From the NCBI RefSeq assembly GCF_001280005.1, contig NZ_LGDW01000166.1, positions 1-64,000 of the forward strand: a DNA stretch of 64,000 bases, written 5' to 3'. The translations under genes were made by a program, and so were the position numbers. Shown piece after piece: positions 15,589 through 24,455 of the stretch; within the stretch, counting starts at the first letter, position 1, and the number at the start of each line of letters is the position of its first letter. Below the pieces are notes generated by a model. The model saw only the letters and a program-made list of their open reading frames with translations, searched no databases and had not been told where the DNA came from. Source of the stretch: Streptomyces sp. NRRL WC-3618 (GTDB lineage: Bacteria > Actinomycetota > Actinomycetes > Streptomycetales > Streptomycetaceae).

Positions 15589-16914
15589 GTGAACCACCCC
15601 ACGCCCCCCAGGCAGCCCGCCGACATCGTGACGCGCCTGCGCGCCACCTTCCGTACGGGACGCACCAAGCCCGTCGAGTGGCGCAAGGCCCAGCTCGGCC
15701 GTCTGCGCGAACTGCTCACGGAGCACGGCAAGGACCTGGCCGCCGCCCTCCACGCGGACCTCGGCAAGAGCTCGACCGAATCGTTCCGCACGGAGATCGA
15801 CTTCACGGTCCGGGAGATCGACCACACCCTCGACCACCTCGACGGCTGGCTGCGCCCCGAGCCCGCGCCGGTCCCCGAGCGCCTCGGCGCCGACGCCGCC
15901 GCCTGGACGCAGTACGACCCACTGGGCGTCGTCCTCGTCATCGCGCCCTGGAACTACCCGCTCCAGCTTCTGCTGACCCCGGTCGTCGGCGCGCTGGCCG
16001 CCGGCAACGCGGTCGTGGTCAAGCCGAGCGAACTGGCCCCCGCCACCTCCGAGATCGTGGCCCGGCTGCTGCCGCAGTACCTGGACCCCGACGCGGTCGC
16101 CGTCGTCGAGGGCGGCGTCCCGGAGACCACGGCCCTGCTGGCCGAGCGCTTCGACCACATCTTCTACACCGGCAACGGCACCGTCGGCCGGATCGTGATG
16201 CGCGCCGCCGCCGAGCACCTCACCCCGGTCGCCCTCGAACTCGGCGGCAAGTCCCCGGCGTTCGTCGACACCGGCGTCGATGCGGACGTCGTCGCCGACC
16301 GGCTGGTGCGGGGCAAGTTCCTCAACGCCGGCCAGACCTGTGTCGCCCCCGACTACGTCCTGACCGACCCGGAGACCGCCGTCGCGCTGGAGCCCGCGCT
16401 CGCCAAGGCCGTCGAGAACCTGTTCGGCGCGGACCCGGCCACCTCCACCGAGTACGGCCGTATCGTCAACGAGCGCCACTTCGACCGCCTCGGCGGCCTG
16501 CTCGACTCGGGCCGGATCGTCACCGGCGGCGTCACGGACCGGACGACGAAGTACATCGCACCGACTGTCCTCGCCGACGTCGACCCCGCCTCGCCCGTGA
16601 TGCGGGAGGAGATCTTCGGCCCGATCCTGCCGATCGTCACGGTGGCCGGACTGGACGACGCGATCGGCTTCATCAACGACCGCGACAAACCGCTCGCGCT
16701 GTACGTGTTCACCGAGTCCGGCACGACCCGCGAGCGGATCGCCGCCGAGACGTCCTCCGGCGCGGTCGGCTACGGACTGCCGCTCGCCCATCTCACCGTC
16801 TCCGACCTGCCGTTCGGAGGCGTCGGGGAAAGCGGGATGGGCAGCTATCACGGCCGCTACTCGATCGAGACGTTCAGCCACCGCAAGGCGGTACTGGCGA
16901 AGCCACTGGGCTGA
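15589..16914 (+). CDS. NAD(P)-dependent aldehyde dehydrogenase (class 3-like)
   Basis: The 441-residue enzyme shows the full aldehyde dehydrogenase set: VIAPWNYPLQLLLTPVVGAL, VVKPSELAP, FYTGNGTVGRIVM, the general base Glu in LELGGKSPAF, the nucleophile Cys in NAGQTCVAPDYVL, and EEIFGPILPI. The short length without a long N-terminus and the PWNYP signature place it with the class 3 / fatty aldehyde group (AldH3-like, coniferyl aldehyde dehydrogenase). It oxidises aldehydes to acids in the cytoplasm. GTG 15589 is chosen because GAGCGAGG lies just upstream; the ATG at 15478 lies in an AT-rich, promoter-like segment that includes TTGACA at 15511. Confidence 0.9.
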   Translation: MNHPTPPRQPADIVTRLRATFRTGRTKPVEWRKAQLGRLRELLTEHGKDLAAALHADLGKSSTESFRTEIDFTVREIDHTLDHLDGWLRPEPAPVPERLGADAAAWTQYDPLGVVLVIAPWNYPLQLLLTPVVGALAAGNAVVVKPSELAPATSEIVARLLPQYLDPDAVAVVEGGVPETTALLAERFDHIFYTGNGTVGRIVMRAAAEHLTPVALELGGKSPAFVDTGVDADVVADRLVRGKFLNAGQTCVAPDYVLTDPETAVALEPALAKAVENLFGADPATSTEYGRIVNERHFDRLGGLLDSGRIVTGGVTDRTTKYIAPTVLADVDPASPVMREEIFGPILPIVTVAGLDDAIGFINDRDKPLALYVFTESGTTRERIAAETSSGAVGYGLPLAHLTVSDLPFGGVGESGMGSYHGRYSIETFSHRKAVLAKPLG

Positions 16915-16936
16915 CGTCCTGTCGGCCGGAGCACCG

Positions 16937-16989
16937 ACTGATCGCCCCGGTTGCCGAGAATCTCGTTCTCGGCAACCGGGGCGATCAGT
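16937..16989 (+). terminator. Strong hairpin terminator after the aldehyde dehydrogenase gene
   Basis: A perfect 24-bp inverted repeat (16937-16960 with 16966-16989) encloses a 5-nt loop, starting 22 nt after the stop codon. It is one of the longest perfect stems in the window. Confidence 0.85.
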
Positions 16990-17094
16990 GTCAGAAGTGC
17001 ATGGTTGTTGACGTCTTCGGCCTGTCCCCTCAAGGTGCTCTCGAAGCGGCAGCGGCGGAGCCCGATCCGCCGAACGGCAGCAGGGGAGAGCGAG

Positions 17095-17664
17095 TTGACG
17101 AACGCGGAGGCAGTCGCGGTACTCGCCGTCAGAGTGGTCCTGGGCGTCATCATGATCGCGCACGGGCTCAACCACTGGCGGGGCGGCGGAAAGATCGAGG
17201 GCACGGCACGCTGGTTCGGCGGGCTCGGGCTGCGGTACGGGACGCTGCAGGCGTGGATGAGTGTGGTCACCGAGGTCGGCGCGGGCGCGCTGCTGGTCCT
17301 CGGCCTGTTCACGCCACTGGCCTGCGCGGCGGTCGTCTCGGTGATGCTGGTCGCGGGGCTCCTCGCTCACCGGCCCAACGGGTTCTTCGTGTTCAAGGAC
17401 GGCTACGAGTACGTCCTGATGCTGGCCGCCGTCTCGCTGGCGCTCGGGGTGCTGGGGCCCGGCAAAATCTCGGTGGACCACGCGGCGGACATCGAGGTCA
17501 CCGGCTGGGCCGGGGGCGGTATCGCGCTGGGGGTGGCCGTGGTGGCCACGGCGGGGCTGCTGGCGACGTTCTGGCGCCCCGAGCGCCCCGCCGAGCGGGC
17601 CGCGACGACGGAGGACGCGTCCGTTACGGGAGCGGCCGGGCCGGGAACCGCTGACGTCGGCTGA
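17095..17664 (+). CDS. DoxX family membrane protein
   Basis: The 189-residue protein has four hydrophobic segments and the DoxX pattern: VLGVIMIAHGLNHW with KIEGTARWFGGLGL, then VVTEVGAGALLVLGLFTPLACAAVVSVML and NGFFVFKDGYEYVLMLAAVSLAL. DoxX proteins are small integral membrane proteins linked to redox or thiol stress in actinobacteria. The TTG at 17095 is preferred because GGGGAGAGCGAG precedes it and the DoxX domain begins right after; the frame upstream runs through the terminator hairpin and cannot be coding. The C-terminal 25 residues are a charged cytoplasmic tail. Confidence 0.85.
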   Translation: MTNAEAVAVLAVRVVLGVIMIAHGLNHWRGGGKIEGTARWFGGLGLRYGTLQAWMSVVTEVGAGALLVLGLFTPLACAAVVSVMLVAGLLAHRPNGFFVFKDGYEYVLMLAAVSLALGVLGPGKISVDHAADIEVTGWAGGGIALGVAVVATAGLLATFWRPERPAERAATTEDASVTGAAGPGTADVG

Positions 17665-17754
17665 CATCGGTCCGCAGAAGGCGCGGGACGTCATCGTCGG
17701 CTGCGACCAACTCGGCGTGTGCCGCGCCGAGTTCGGTGAGATCGGCCGCCGGTG

Positions 17755-17838
17755 ACACCGGATGACCAGCCGTACGGTGTTCGTCACCGAGTCGTGGCCC
17801 AGCCGGTGCATCACTTCATGTGCCCTTCGTGATGTCAT
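17755..17838 (-). pseudogene. Possible remnant of a tyrosine-recombinase C-terminus
   Basis: On the minus strand a short segment translates to AHEVMHRLGHDSVTNTVRLV. This resembles the box II end of phage-type integrases (xxVxxRLGHxSVTxT), where the His is catalytic. The following bases on that strand read as coding-like in another frame (ADLTELGAAHAELVAADDD), suggesting a decayed gene. No start, upstream catalytic Arg or attachment site is visible. The 226-bp gap around it holds nothing else that I can support. Confidence 0.3.
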
Positions 17839-17890
17839 GCCCCTGCCGATTACGTCGTCGAGCCGCCGAGCTGATGAAGGGCCTCCGTAG

Positions 17891-19261
17891 ATGCCAACCC
17901 CCCGCACCGCCCTGCTCACCGCAACAGCCGCACTGGCGGCGGCAGTTGCCGCCCCAGCGCCGCCCGCCCTGGCCGCCCCCGTACCGGCCGCCGGCGCCTA
18001 CTACGTCCAGAGTGCCACCACCGGACTCAACGCTGCCGACGACGCCGGAGCCGTCGAACAGCACAGGCCCAAGGGCAACGAGGACCACCAGCAGTGGACG
18101 CTGCGCGCGAGCGGCGCCTCGTACCTCCTGGAAAGCACCGACACCGCGGGCTCCTGTCTCGGCCGCTCCGGTGACCAGGCCAGGACCGTCGCCTGTACGA
18201 GCGCCGACGCGCCCTGGGAGATCACCCCCTCCGGCACCGACCAGTACACCCTCAAGGCCCCGGGAACCAGCCGCTACCTGACGGTCGCCGCCAAGCCGTC
18301 CGGCGCCAACTACCCCGACCAGCTGGCCATCGGCGGCTCGGGAGGCCTGGCCTCCTGGTACCTCACCCCGGTCGCCCCCACCGTCGCCCCGATGCCGCCC
18401 GCCGACCAACGCACCCTGGACAAGGTCACGTTCCTCACCGCGCACAACGCCTACGCCAACGGTGTCGACGGCGGCTTCGCCCCGCCCTTCGTCAACCTCG
18501 TCCCCAACCAGTCGCGCGGCATCAACCAGCAACTCGCCGACGGCGTACGCGGGTTCATGCTGGACATCCACCAGACCCCCGACGGCGCGATCCTCTGCCA
18601 CAACAGCTGCACCCTCGTCGGCAGCCCGGTCGCCCTCTGGGTCGACCTCCAGCGGATGGTCGACTTCCTCAGGCAGAACCCCACGCAAATAGTCACCGTG
18701 TTCCTGGAGGACTACGTCGACCCGGCCGTCCTGCGCGGCGAACTCGCCCGCGTCAGCGGCCTGTCGGACGTCCTCTACCGGCCCGACCGGACCGGCGTAC
18801 GACAGAACGGCTGGCCGAAGATCGCCGATCTGGTCGCCGCCGACGACCGGCTGCTGATCTTCACCGACCACAGCCGCTCCGCCGACCAGAGCGCCGGGCT
18901 CACCCGGGACACCTTCGGTGTGATGTACCAGCGCGAATGGACCGTGGAGAACTACTGGTCCATGGGCGGCGGCCTCGGCACCTCCGACTGGTCCTGCTAC
19001 AGCCGCTGGTACGGCGCCGACTCCAACACTCCGCTCACCCGGACCGAGGGTGCCTTCAAGCCCCTCTTCGTCATGAACCACTTCCGGGACGTGGCGATCG
19101 CCGGCACGGCGACGACCGACAACACCAAACTCGCCGACCGGGCCCAGCGGTTCTGCCGGCCGGCCGCCCGGAAGAAGCCCAACTTCCTTGCCGTGGACCG
19201 CTACGACCTCGGCAACCCGGCCTCGGCGGTGACCACCCTCAACACCTACGTGTATCCGTAA
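17891..19261 (+). CDS. Secreted PI-PLC X-domain-like phosphodiesterase with ricin-type lectin domain
   Basis: The 456-residue protein has a Sec signal peptide (residues 1-29, cleavage near ALAAP). A beta-trefoil-like lectin region follows (about 35-165: YYVQSATTGLNA, QQWTLRASG, SCLGR), then a phosphatidylinositol-phospholipase-C X-like catalytic domain (about 170-456). The two catalytic-type His segments are FLTAHNAYAN and DGAILCHNSC, with GVRGFMLDIHQTPDG and TVFLEDYV between and after them. The enzyme would act outside the cell on phosphoinositides or related phosphodiesters, with the lectin domain binding sugar. Substrate is inferred only from family. It stands alone between the DoxX gene and an aldo/keto reductase gene. 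Confidence 0.82.
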   Translation: MPTPRTALLTATAALAAAVAAPAPPALAAPVPAAGAYYVQSATTGLNAADDAGAVEQHRPKGNEDHQQWTLRASGASYLLESTDTAGSCLGRSGDQARTVACTSADAPWEITPSGTDQYTLKAPGTSRYLTVAAKPSGANYPDQLAIGGSGGLASWYLTPVAPTVAPMPPADQRTLDKVTFLTAHNAYANGVDGGFAPPFVNLVPNQSRGINQQLADGVRGFMLDIHQTPDGAILCHNSCTLVGSPVALWVDLQRMVDFLRQNPTQIVTVFLEDYVDPAVLRGELARVSGLSDVLYRPDRTGVRQNGWPKIADLVAADDRLLIFTDHSRSADQSAGLTRDTFGVMYQREWTVENYWSMGGGLGTSDWSCYSRWYGADSNTPLTRTEGAFKPLFVMNHFRDVAIAGTATTDNTKLADRAQRFCRPAARKKPNFLAVDRYDLGNPASAVTTLNTYVYP

Positions 19262-19346
19262 AGGACGCCACAAGGACACCACAAGGACGGCACAAGGAGG
19301 CCGCCGGCTCCGGTCCGGTGCGCGAGGCGCGTGCGAGACTCCCTCG

Positions 19347-20246
19347 ATGACCTCGGAGATGATCACCGCGGACGCCGCGGGCACTTGGAAACTCGGCGAT
19401 CTCACCGTCAACCGGCTCGGATTCGGAGCCATGCGGCTCACCGGCAGCGCCGCCTTCCACCTCGGTACGCCCAGCGACCGCGAACGGTCCCTGGGCGTGC
19501 TGCGGAAGGCCGTCGAACTGGGCGTCAACCACATCGACACCGCCGCCTTCTACTTCTCCGCACTGCGCTCCGCCAACGAACTGATCAACAGCGCGCTCGC
19601 GCCGTACCCGGACGATCTCGTCATCGTCACCAAGGTCGGCCCGTACCGCGAGTACTCGGGGGAGTGGGGCACCCCGGCCCGCCCCGACCAGCTACGCGGG
19701 CACGTCGAGGAGAACCTGCGCCAGCTCGGCCGCGACCACCTCGACGTGGTCAATCTGCGCCGCATGGAACAGGACTCCATAGCCGAGCACTTCGGCGCGC
19801 TAGCCGACCTGCGAGCGGCCGGTCTGATCCGCCACCTCGGCATCTCCGGCATCGAGCCGAAACACCTTGCCGAGGCACAGGCCATCGCCCCTGTGGTGTG
19901 CGTGCAGAACCGGTACGCGCTGGACCGCCCCGACCCCGAGGGCGACGAACTCCTGCGGCTGTGCGGGGAGTCGGGCATCGCCTTCGTGCCCTTCTTCGCC
20001 GTCGCGGGCGGCGGGGGAGCCCGGGGCGCCACCGACACCCACGACGACGCGGTACTCGCCGTCGCCCGCGTGCACGGCGCGAGCCCCGCCCAGGTGCGGC
20101 TCGCCTGGAGTCTGCACCAGGGGCCGCATGTCCTCGCCATCCCGGGCACGGGCAACCCGCAGCACGTCGTGGACAACGTGGCGGCGGGCGGCCTGCGGCT
20201 GACCGACGAGGAGTTGACGCGCCTCGACGCGGCGCATCGACCGTAG
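19347..20246 (+). CDS. Aldo/keto reductase, YdbC-like (pyridoxal reductase type)
   Basis: The 299-residue TIM-barrel protein has the AKR signatures LGFGAMRLTG, GVNHIDTAAFYFSAL (catalytic Asp and Tyr), VIVTKVGPY (Lys), and the NADPH-binding end VLAIPGTGNPQHV. The strand that normally carries the catalytic His reads DVVNLRRM. The same replacement occurs in E. coli YdbC, which this protein resembles throughout, so it is a subfamily trait and not damage. YdbC-type enzymes reduce pyridoxal or similar carbonyls in the cytoplasm. Its 3' side ends in a shared hairpin region with the convergent dienelactone hydrolase gene. Confidence 0.85.
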   Translation: MTSEMITADAAGTWKLGDLTVNRLGFGAMRLTGSAAFHLGTPSDRERSLGVLRKAVELGVNHIDTAAFYFSALRSANELINSALAPYPDDLVIVTKVGPYREYSGEWGTPARPDQLRGHVEENLRQLGRDHLDVVNLRRMEQDSIAEHFGALADLRAAGLIRHLGISGIEPKHLAEAQAIAPVVCVQNRYALDRPDPEGDELLRLCGESGIAFVPFFAVAGGGGARGATDTHDDAVLAVARVHGASPAQVRLAWSLHQGPHVLAIPGTGNPQHVVDNVAAGGLRLTDEELTRLDAAHRP

Positions 20247-20638
20247 TTGTCGGCCGGTGAGCGCCCCTATTCCGCGGCGCCCGCTCCGGATGCGGGGCCT
20301 CGCGGCTGCCCGCCCGCAGCCACGCGTTCGCGCCCGGACGGCCCGGCAGTCCCGCTTTATGCGCGGGGAGGTCGGGAGGTCGTCAACGCCCGGTCCAGAC
20401 AACTCCCCGTACGACGGCTGACACCGCCCCGGCGCCACCCACGCGCCCCTCGTACGGGACCGGCGCATCCTGGCGTACGGGACCGCGAACGGCTGGGCGG
20501 GCCCGGGGAAACTCCCCGGACCCGCCCAGCCGCGTCAGCAACCCGTGTTCGCCGCACCGGCGCTCGCCGCACCGGCGCTCGCCGCACCGGCGCTCGCCGC
20601 ACCGGCGCTCGCCGCACCGGCGCTCGCCGCACCGGCGC
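20247..20638. other. Non-coding spacer with terminator and minisatellite
   Basis: Between the stop codons of two convergent genes lie 392 bp with no supportable gene. They hold a long hairpin (20491-20531) and a 15-bp tandem array (20551-20640). Open frames through it come from repeat-driven absence of stops. Confidence 0.6.
20491..20531. terminator. Bidirectional hairpin terminator
   Basis: An 18-bp stem (20491-20508 with 20514-20531) has a single mismatch and a 5-nt loop, placed between the convergent aldo/keto reductase and dienelactone hydrolase genes. Confidence 0.7.
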
Positions 20639-20640
20639 TC
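20551..20640. repeat. Six perfect 15-bp tandem repeats abutting a stop codon
   Basis: GCCGCACCGGCGCTC occurs six times without change at 20551-20640. On the minus strand the unit reads GTG CGG CGA GCG CCG, and the last codons of the dienelactone hydrolase gene are GTG CGG TGA followed by GCG CCG, i.e. a seventh unit in which CGA is TGA. Read-through would add (VRRAP)n to the protein. Confidence 0.95.
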
Positions 20641-21346
20641 ACCGCACGTGCTCCTTCAGGAACGGCACCGTGCTCTCCCACGCCTGGGCCGCCGACTCGG
20701 CGTCGTACATCCTGCGGGAGTCGTTGAAGAAGGCGTGGTTGGCCGGGTAGACGCGCAGGTCCGGGGTGATACCGGACTGCCCCTTGATGGCCTCGCGCAG
20801 CGGGTCCAGGCTCTCCACCGGGATACTCGCGTCGAGTTCGCCGTAGTGACCCAGCACCTCGGCCTTGAGGCCCGAGAAGTCGGGCAGCTCGCCCATGATC
20901 ACGCCGTAGAAGGGCACGGCGGCGCTGACGCGCGGATCGGCCGCGGCCTGGTAGAGCACGAAGCCGCCGCCCATGCAGAAACCGACCGAGCCCACCGTTT
21001 CCGACGTGACCTCCGGCCGCTCCAGCAGGTAGTCGACCGCGCCGGAAAGGAGCTCGACGCCCTTCGGCACCGGCAGGGCCTGCATCATGCGCATCGCCTC
21101 CTCGCTCTCGTGCGCCACGTTGCCGCCGTAGAGGTCGGGGGCAAGAGCGACGAAGCCCTCCTGGGAGAGCCGGGCGGTGACGTCCGCTATGTGGTCGGTC
21201 AGGCCCCACCACTCCTGGATGACGATGACGCCGGGTCCGCTGCCGGACGGCGGCAGGGCCAGATATCCGTGCGCGGTGCTGTCAGCGCTGGGAAATGTCA
21301 CGTTCTGGTGGGAGGGCGAACCGGTCGGCTTCGGCAGCTCGGTCAT
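20639..21346 (-). CDS. Dienelactone hydrolase family protein
   Basis: The 235-residue alpha/beta hydrolase has the dienelactone-hydrolase features: GVIVIQEWWGLTDHIADV (the conserved Glu that activates the nucleophile), the Cys nucleophile in VGSVGFCMGGGFVLY, a late Asp in GELDASIP and the catalytic His in YPANHAFFNDSR. The family hydrolyses cyclic lactones such as dienelactone, and related esters, in the cytoplasm. The start at 21346 follows GGAG ten bases upstream. The gene overlaps the end of the PAP2 gene upstream on the same strand, so the two are probably co-transcribed. Its stop codon lies in a 15-bp tandem array. Confidence 0.9.
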   Translation of the reverse strand: MTELPKPTGSPSHQNVTFPSADSTAHGYLALPPSGSGPGVIVIQEWWGLTDHIADVTARLSQEGFVALAPDLYGGNVAHESEEAMRMMQALPVPKGVELLSGAVDYLLERPEVTSETVGSVGFCMGGGFVLYQAAADPRVSAAVPFYGVIMGELPDFSGLKAEVLGHYGELDASIPVESLDPLREAIKGQSGITPDLRVYPANHAFFNDSRRMYDAESAAQAWESTVPFLKEHVR

Positions 21347-22163
21347 GGCAGTCAACTCCAGGAAGGGCAGCGCTCGTTGGGGGTACGCCGTAGTGGGACT
21401 CCGGCGTGATTCCCACCTTGCCACGTGCGAATTCGGCCGTTGATCCCGGCCCCGGTATGCGGCGTGACAGCATCCCGCGCGCCCCGTTCCCGTCGCCGCG
21501 CAGCAGGTCCGCCCACGCGTCCGGCGCGAAGCGCGCCACCCCGTACGCCGTCAGGCCCAGCCACCACAGGGCGAACAGCCAGCCACCGACGACGTCCGAG
21601 AACCAGTGGACGCCCAGATAGACCCGGGTCAGCCCGACCAGCACACCCCAGCAGCCGACGGCGGCGGCGATCGGAAGCCGGCCGCGCGGGGCCCGTATCC
21701 AGACGGTCAGGGCGAGCAGTCCGGCGGTGACGGCCGACGTGGTGGTGTGGCCCGACGGGAACGACCAGTGGCCGGCGTCCGTGGCCCAGTGCGCGGTGTC
21801 GGGCCGGGGCCGGGACAGCAGCGCCATCACCGAGAACCGCACGGCCTGGGCGGCGACCAGACAGACCAGACCGGCGGCGGCCGCCTGGATCCGCTGCCGC
21901 GCGTTTTGGCCGAGGAGGAAACCGGCGAGGGCGAGCAGGGCGTACGGGACGAAACCCGTGCCGGTGTGGGTCACCGCGCGGGCGAGGGTGACGACGAGGT
22001 CCGGGCGGTGGGCGAGCGACCAGTCCAGCAGCTCCCGGTCGCCGAAGAGGGTGCCGCCGCCCTGTGCGACGACCGTGCCGGCGAGCACCGCCAGCAGCAC
22101 GAAAGCGACCAGGCTCCCCAGCGCGGGGGAACCGGCCCTGGCGGCGACATGGTCACGGTTCAC
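21282..22163 (-). CDS. PAP2-type membrane phosphatase
   Basis: The 293-residue protein has about five or six transmembrane helices and all three PAP2 phosphatase motifs: the KxxxxxxRP-like SRPRPDTAHW, PSGHTTTS (FPSGHTTTSA) and SRxxxxxHxxxD as TRVYLGVHWFSDVVGG. Such enzymes dephosphorylate lipid phosphates (phosphatidate, undecaprenyl or sphingolipid phosphates) at the membrane. The GTG start at 22163 is tentative (AAGCAGGT upstream). The C-terminal 60 residues are non-conserved and run 65 bp into the next gene, so the end could reflect a drifted stop. Confidence 0.82.
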   Translation of the reverse strand: MNRDHVAARAGSPALGSLVAFVLLAVLAGTVVAQGGGTLFGDRELLDWSLAHRPDLVVTLARAVTHTGTGFVPYALLALAGFLLGQNARQRIQAAAAGLVCLVAAQAVRFSVMALLSRPRPDTAHWATDAGHWSFPSGHTTTSAVTAGLLALTVWIRAPRGRLPIAAAVGCWGVLVGLTRVYLGVHWFSDVVGGWLFALWWLGLTAYGVARFAPDAWADLLRGDGNGARGMLSRRIPGPGSTAEFARGKVGITPESHYGVPPTSAALPGVDCHDRAAEADRFALPPERDISQR

Positions 22164-22345
22164 ACCTGCTTGACGATCACGCCCCGTCGATCGTTCCCGC
22201 GACCCGCGGACGCGGAGAACATCACAGCTCGAAGGTGACACACCAGGCGTGTTACGTATAACCTCACCCGTCAACCGCACGTCATCCGTACGTCGGCCGA
22301 ACCGCCCACCGCCCTGCCCCACCCCCCGCCGGCCGAGGAATGTGC

Positions 22346-22750
22346 ATGAAGCTCACGAGACGCGTCGCCCTGGTCACCCTCGTCGTCGCCGACTACGACG
22401 AGGCGATCCGCTTCTACACCGACGCGCTCGGCTTCCGGCTCGCCGAGGACACCCCGCGCCCCGACGGCTCCCGCTGGGTCGTCGTCGAGCCGGGTTCCGA
22501 AGGAGCGGGCACCGGCCTGCTGCTCGCCCGGGCCAAGGACGACGATCAGCGGGCCCGGATCGGCGACCAGACCGGCGGACGGGTGGGTTTCTTCCTGCAC
22601 ACCGACGACTTCGCCCGCGACCACGCCCGGATGAGCGCTGCCGGCGTGACCTTCCTGGAGGAGCCGCGCCATGAGCCGTACGGCTCGGTCGCCGTCTTCC
22701 AGGACCTGTACGGCAACCGCTGGGACCTCCTCCAGCCCGCCACCGACTGA
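22346..22750 (+). CDS. VOC (glyoxalase/bleomycin-resistance fold) family protein
   Basis: The 134-residue protein shows two beta-alpha-beta-beta-beta units: VALVTLVVADYDEAIRFYTDALGFRLAEDT, then GFFLHTDDFARDHARMSAAGVTFLEEPRHEPYGSVAVFQDLYGNRWDLLQ. This is typical of VOC superfamily metalloproteins with His/Glu metal ligands. It is cytoplasmic and its activity is unknown. GAGGA six bases before 22346 favours that ATG over 22340. The adenosine deaminase gene follows 84 bp later on the same strand. Confidence 0.85.
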   Translation: MKLTRRVALVTLVVADYDEAIRFYTDALGFRLAEDTPRPDGSRWVVVEPGSEGAGTGLLLARAKDDDQRARIGDQTGGRVGFFLHTDDFARDHARMSAAGVTFLEEPRHEPYGSVAVFQDLYGNRWDLLQPATD

Positions 22751-22834
22751 CCCACAGCGCAGCTCAGCACCGAACCGCACTCCGCCACTCCACACCACTC
22801 CACCGCACCACCACCTGCCGAGGAAACACCGCAC

Positions 22835-23905
22835 ATGACCGCGTCCCCCGTCGACACCGCCACCATCCGCCGCCTCCCCAAGGCCGTGCTGCACGACCAC
22901 CTCGACGGAGGCCTGCGCCCCGCCACCCTGGTCGAGCTCGCCGCCGAGGTCGGCCACACCCTGCCCACCACCGACCCGGACGAACTGGCCGCCTGGTACT
23001 ACGAGGCCGCCAACTCCGGTGACCTGGTGCGCTACATAGCCACCTTCGAGCACACCCTCGCCGTGCTGCAGAGCCGCGAGGGCCTGCTGCGCGCCGCCGA
23101 GGAGTACGTCCTCGACCTCGCGGAGGACGGTGTCGTCTACGGCGAGGTGCGGTACGCCCCCGAGCTGAACGTGAACGGCGGTCTGACCCTCCCCGAGGTC
23201 GTCGAGGCCGTCCAGGAGGGCCTGGCGGCGGGTATGGCGAAGGCCGCCGCCGCGGGCACCCCGGTGCGGGTCGGGACGCTGCTGTGCGGGATGCGCATGT
23301 TCGACCGGGTCCGGGAGGCCGCCGACCTGGCCGTCGCGTTCCGGGACGCGGGTGTCGTCGGCTTCGACATCGCCGGCGCCGAGGACGGCTTCCCGCCCGC
23401 CGACCACCTCGCCGCCTTCGAACACCTGCGCAGCGAGAGCGTGCCGTTCACCATCCACGCCGGTGAGGCCCACGGTCTGCCCAGCATCCACCAGGCCCTC
23501 CAGGTCTGCGGCGCCCAGCGCATCGGCCACGGCGTCCGCATCACCGACGACATCGTGGACGGCAAACTCGGCCGTCTCGCGGGCTGGGTGCGCGACCGCC
23601 GGATCGCCCTGGAGATGTGCCCGACCTCCAACCTCCAGACGGGCGCGGCCACGTCGATCGCCGAGCACCCCATCACCGCCCTGCGCGACCTGGGTTTCCG
23701 CGTCACCCTCAACACCGACAACCGTCTGGTCTCCGGCACGACGATGACCCGTGAGATGTCCCTCCTGGTCGAGGAGGCCGGTTGGACGGTCGAGGACCTG
23801 CGCACGGTGACGGTGAACGCGGTCAAGAGCGCGTTCATCCCGTTCGGCGAGCGCAACGCCCTCATCGAGGACGTCGTCCTGCCGGGCTACGCCTCGGCGC
23901 TCTGA
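22835..23905 (+). CDS. add: Adenosine deaminase
   Basis: The 356-residue TIM-barrel hydrolase contains the zinc-binding [10 protein letters not shown] (His20 and His22), [14 protein letters not shown] (zinc His and catalytic Glu), RIGHGVRI (catalytic His) and [16 protein letters not shown] (the Asp pair). [12 protein letters not shown] is another adenosine deaminase signature. It converts adenosine to inosine in purine salvage in the cytoplasm. GAGGAAA precedes the ATG. The 3' end overlaps the convergent DinB gene by 19 bp. Length and motifs are complete. Confidence 0.93.
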   Translation: MTASPVDTATIRRLPKAVLHDHLDGGLRPATLVELAAEVGHTLPTTDPDELAAWYYEAANSGDLVRYIATFEHTLAVLQSREGLLRAAEEYVLDLAEDGVVYGEVRYAPELNVNGGLTLPEVVEAVQEGLAAGMAKAAAAGTPVRVGTLLCGMRMFDRVREAADLAVAFRDAGVVGFDIAGAEDGFPPADHLAAFEHLRSESVPFTIHAGEAHGLPSIHQALQVCGAQRIGHGVRITDDIVDGKLGRLAGWVRDRRIALEMCPTSNLQTGAATSIAEHPITALRDLGFRVTLNTDNRLVSGTTMTREMSLLVEEAGWTVEDLRTVTVNAVKSAFIPFGERNALIEDVVLPGYASAL

Positions 23906-24402
23906 AGCAGTCCCCGCAGATAGGCGGCCTGGCCGACGTGCTGAAGATCGTCGGCCAGGACACTGACCAGCCGCACGCCGAGCGTGACCGGCGGGTCCCA
24001 GCGCTCGTCAACAATGCGTTCGAAGTCGCCCGCGGTCAGGCTCCGGAGGAATGTGAGGCTCTGGGCGTGCGTCGCGTCGTAGTAGCCGAGCAGCAGGTCG
24101 CCCGACTCCACCCGTACCCGGGCGACCTGCCGCGCGCTGTGGCCGTAACCGATGTCCCCGGACTCCAGTCCCAGCCCGAACCGTTTCTCCCAGCCCTCGC
24201 TGTGCCAGACCTGGTCGAACCCGGCCGCCCCGGCGACATGGTCGTCCTGGACCCGGGTGAGATGCCAGACCAGCCAGGCGACCGAGTTGGCGTCGGGGGC
24301 GGGCCGGGCGTTGAGGGTGTCCGGTGACAGGCCGTCCACGACGGCGTGGACCTCTTCCTGGATCCTGCCGTACGCGTCGATGAGAACGTCCTTCGCATCC
24401 AT
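23887..24402 (-). CDS. DinB/DUF664 family protein (putative mycothiol-dependent enzyme)
   Basis: The 171-residue helical-bundle protein has the DinB-like metal-site pattern: [18 protein letters not shown] (His47), GYGHSARQV, and [16 protein letters not shown] near the C-terminus. DinB-superfamily members bind divalent metal with three His; many actinobacterial ones use mycothiol as thiol cofactor (maleylpyruvate isomerase relatives). Substrate unknown. It overlaps the adenosine deaminase 3' end by 19 bp on the opposite strand and is 53 bp downstream of the LysR gene on the same strand. Confidence 0.85.
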   Translation of the reverse strand: MDAKDVLIDAYGRIQEEVHAVVDGLSPDTLNARPAPDANSVAWLVWHLTRVQDDHVAGAAGFDQVWHSEGWEKRFGLGLESGDIGYGHSARQVARVRVESGDLLLGYYDATHAQSLTFLRSLTAGDFERIVDERWDPPVTLGVRLVSVLADDLQHVGQAAYLRGLLQSAEA

Positions 24403-24455
24403 GCCCCCACCATAGGCATCACGAAGCCCACCGCATCAGGAACAGGACACCCGCG

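Noticed and set aside
13387..17919. A 1510-codon open frame on the minus strand
   Set aside because: It is antisense to ssuD, YCII, aldehyde dehydrogenase and DoxX genes whose motifs are complete, and its composition is Arg/Pro/Gly-rich as expected from a shadow frame in high-GC DNA. Only a short piece near its start (17755-17838) deserved attention.
19347..20246. Loss of the catalytic His in the first aldo/keto reductase as a sign of decay
   Set aside because: The closely similar E. coli YdbC has the same NLR-type segment, so this is normal for the subfamily.
20551..20640. CRISPR-like short repeats
   Set aside because: The units are contiguous 15-mers without spacers, and no cas genes are present, so this is a minisatellite.
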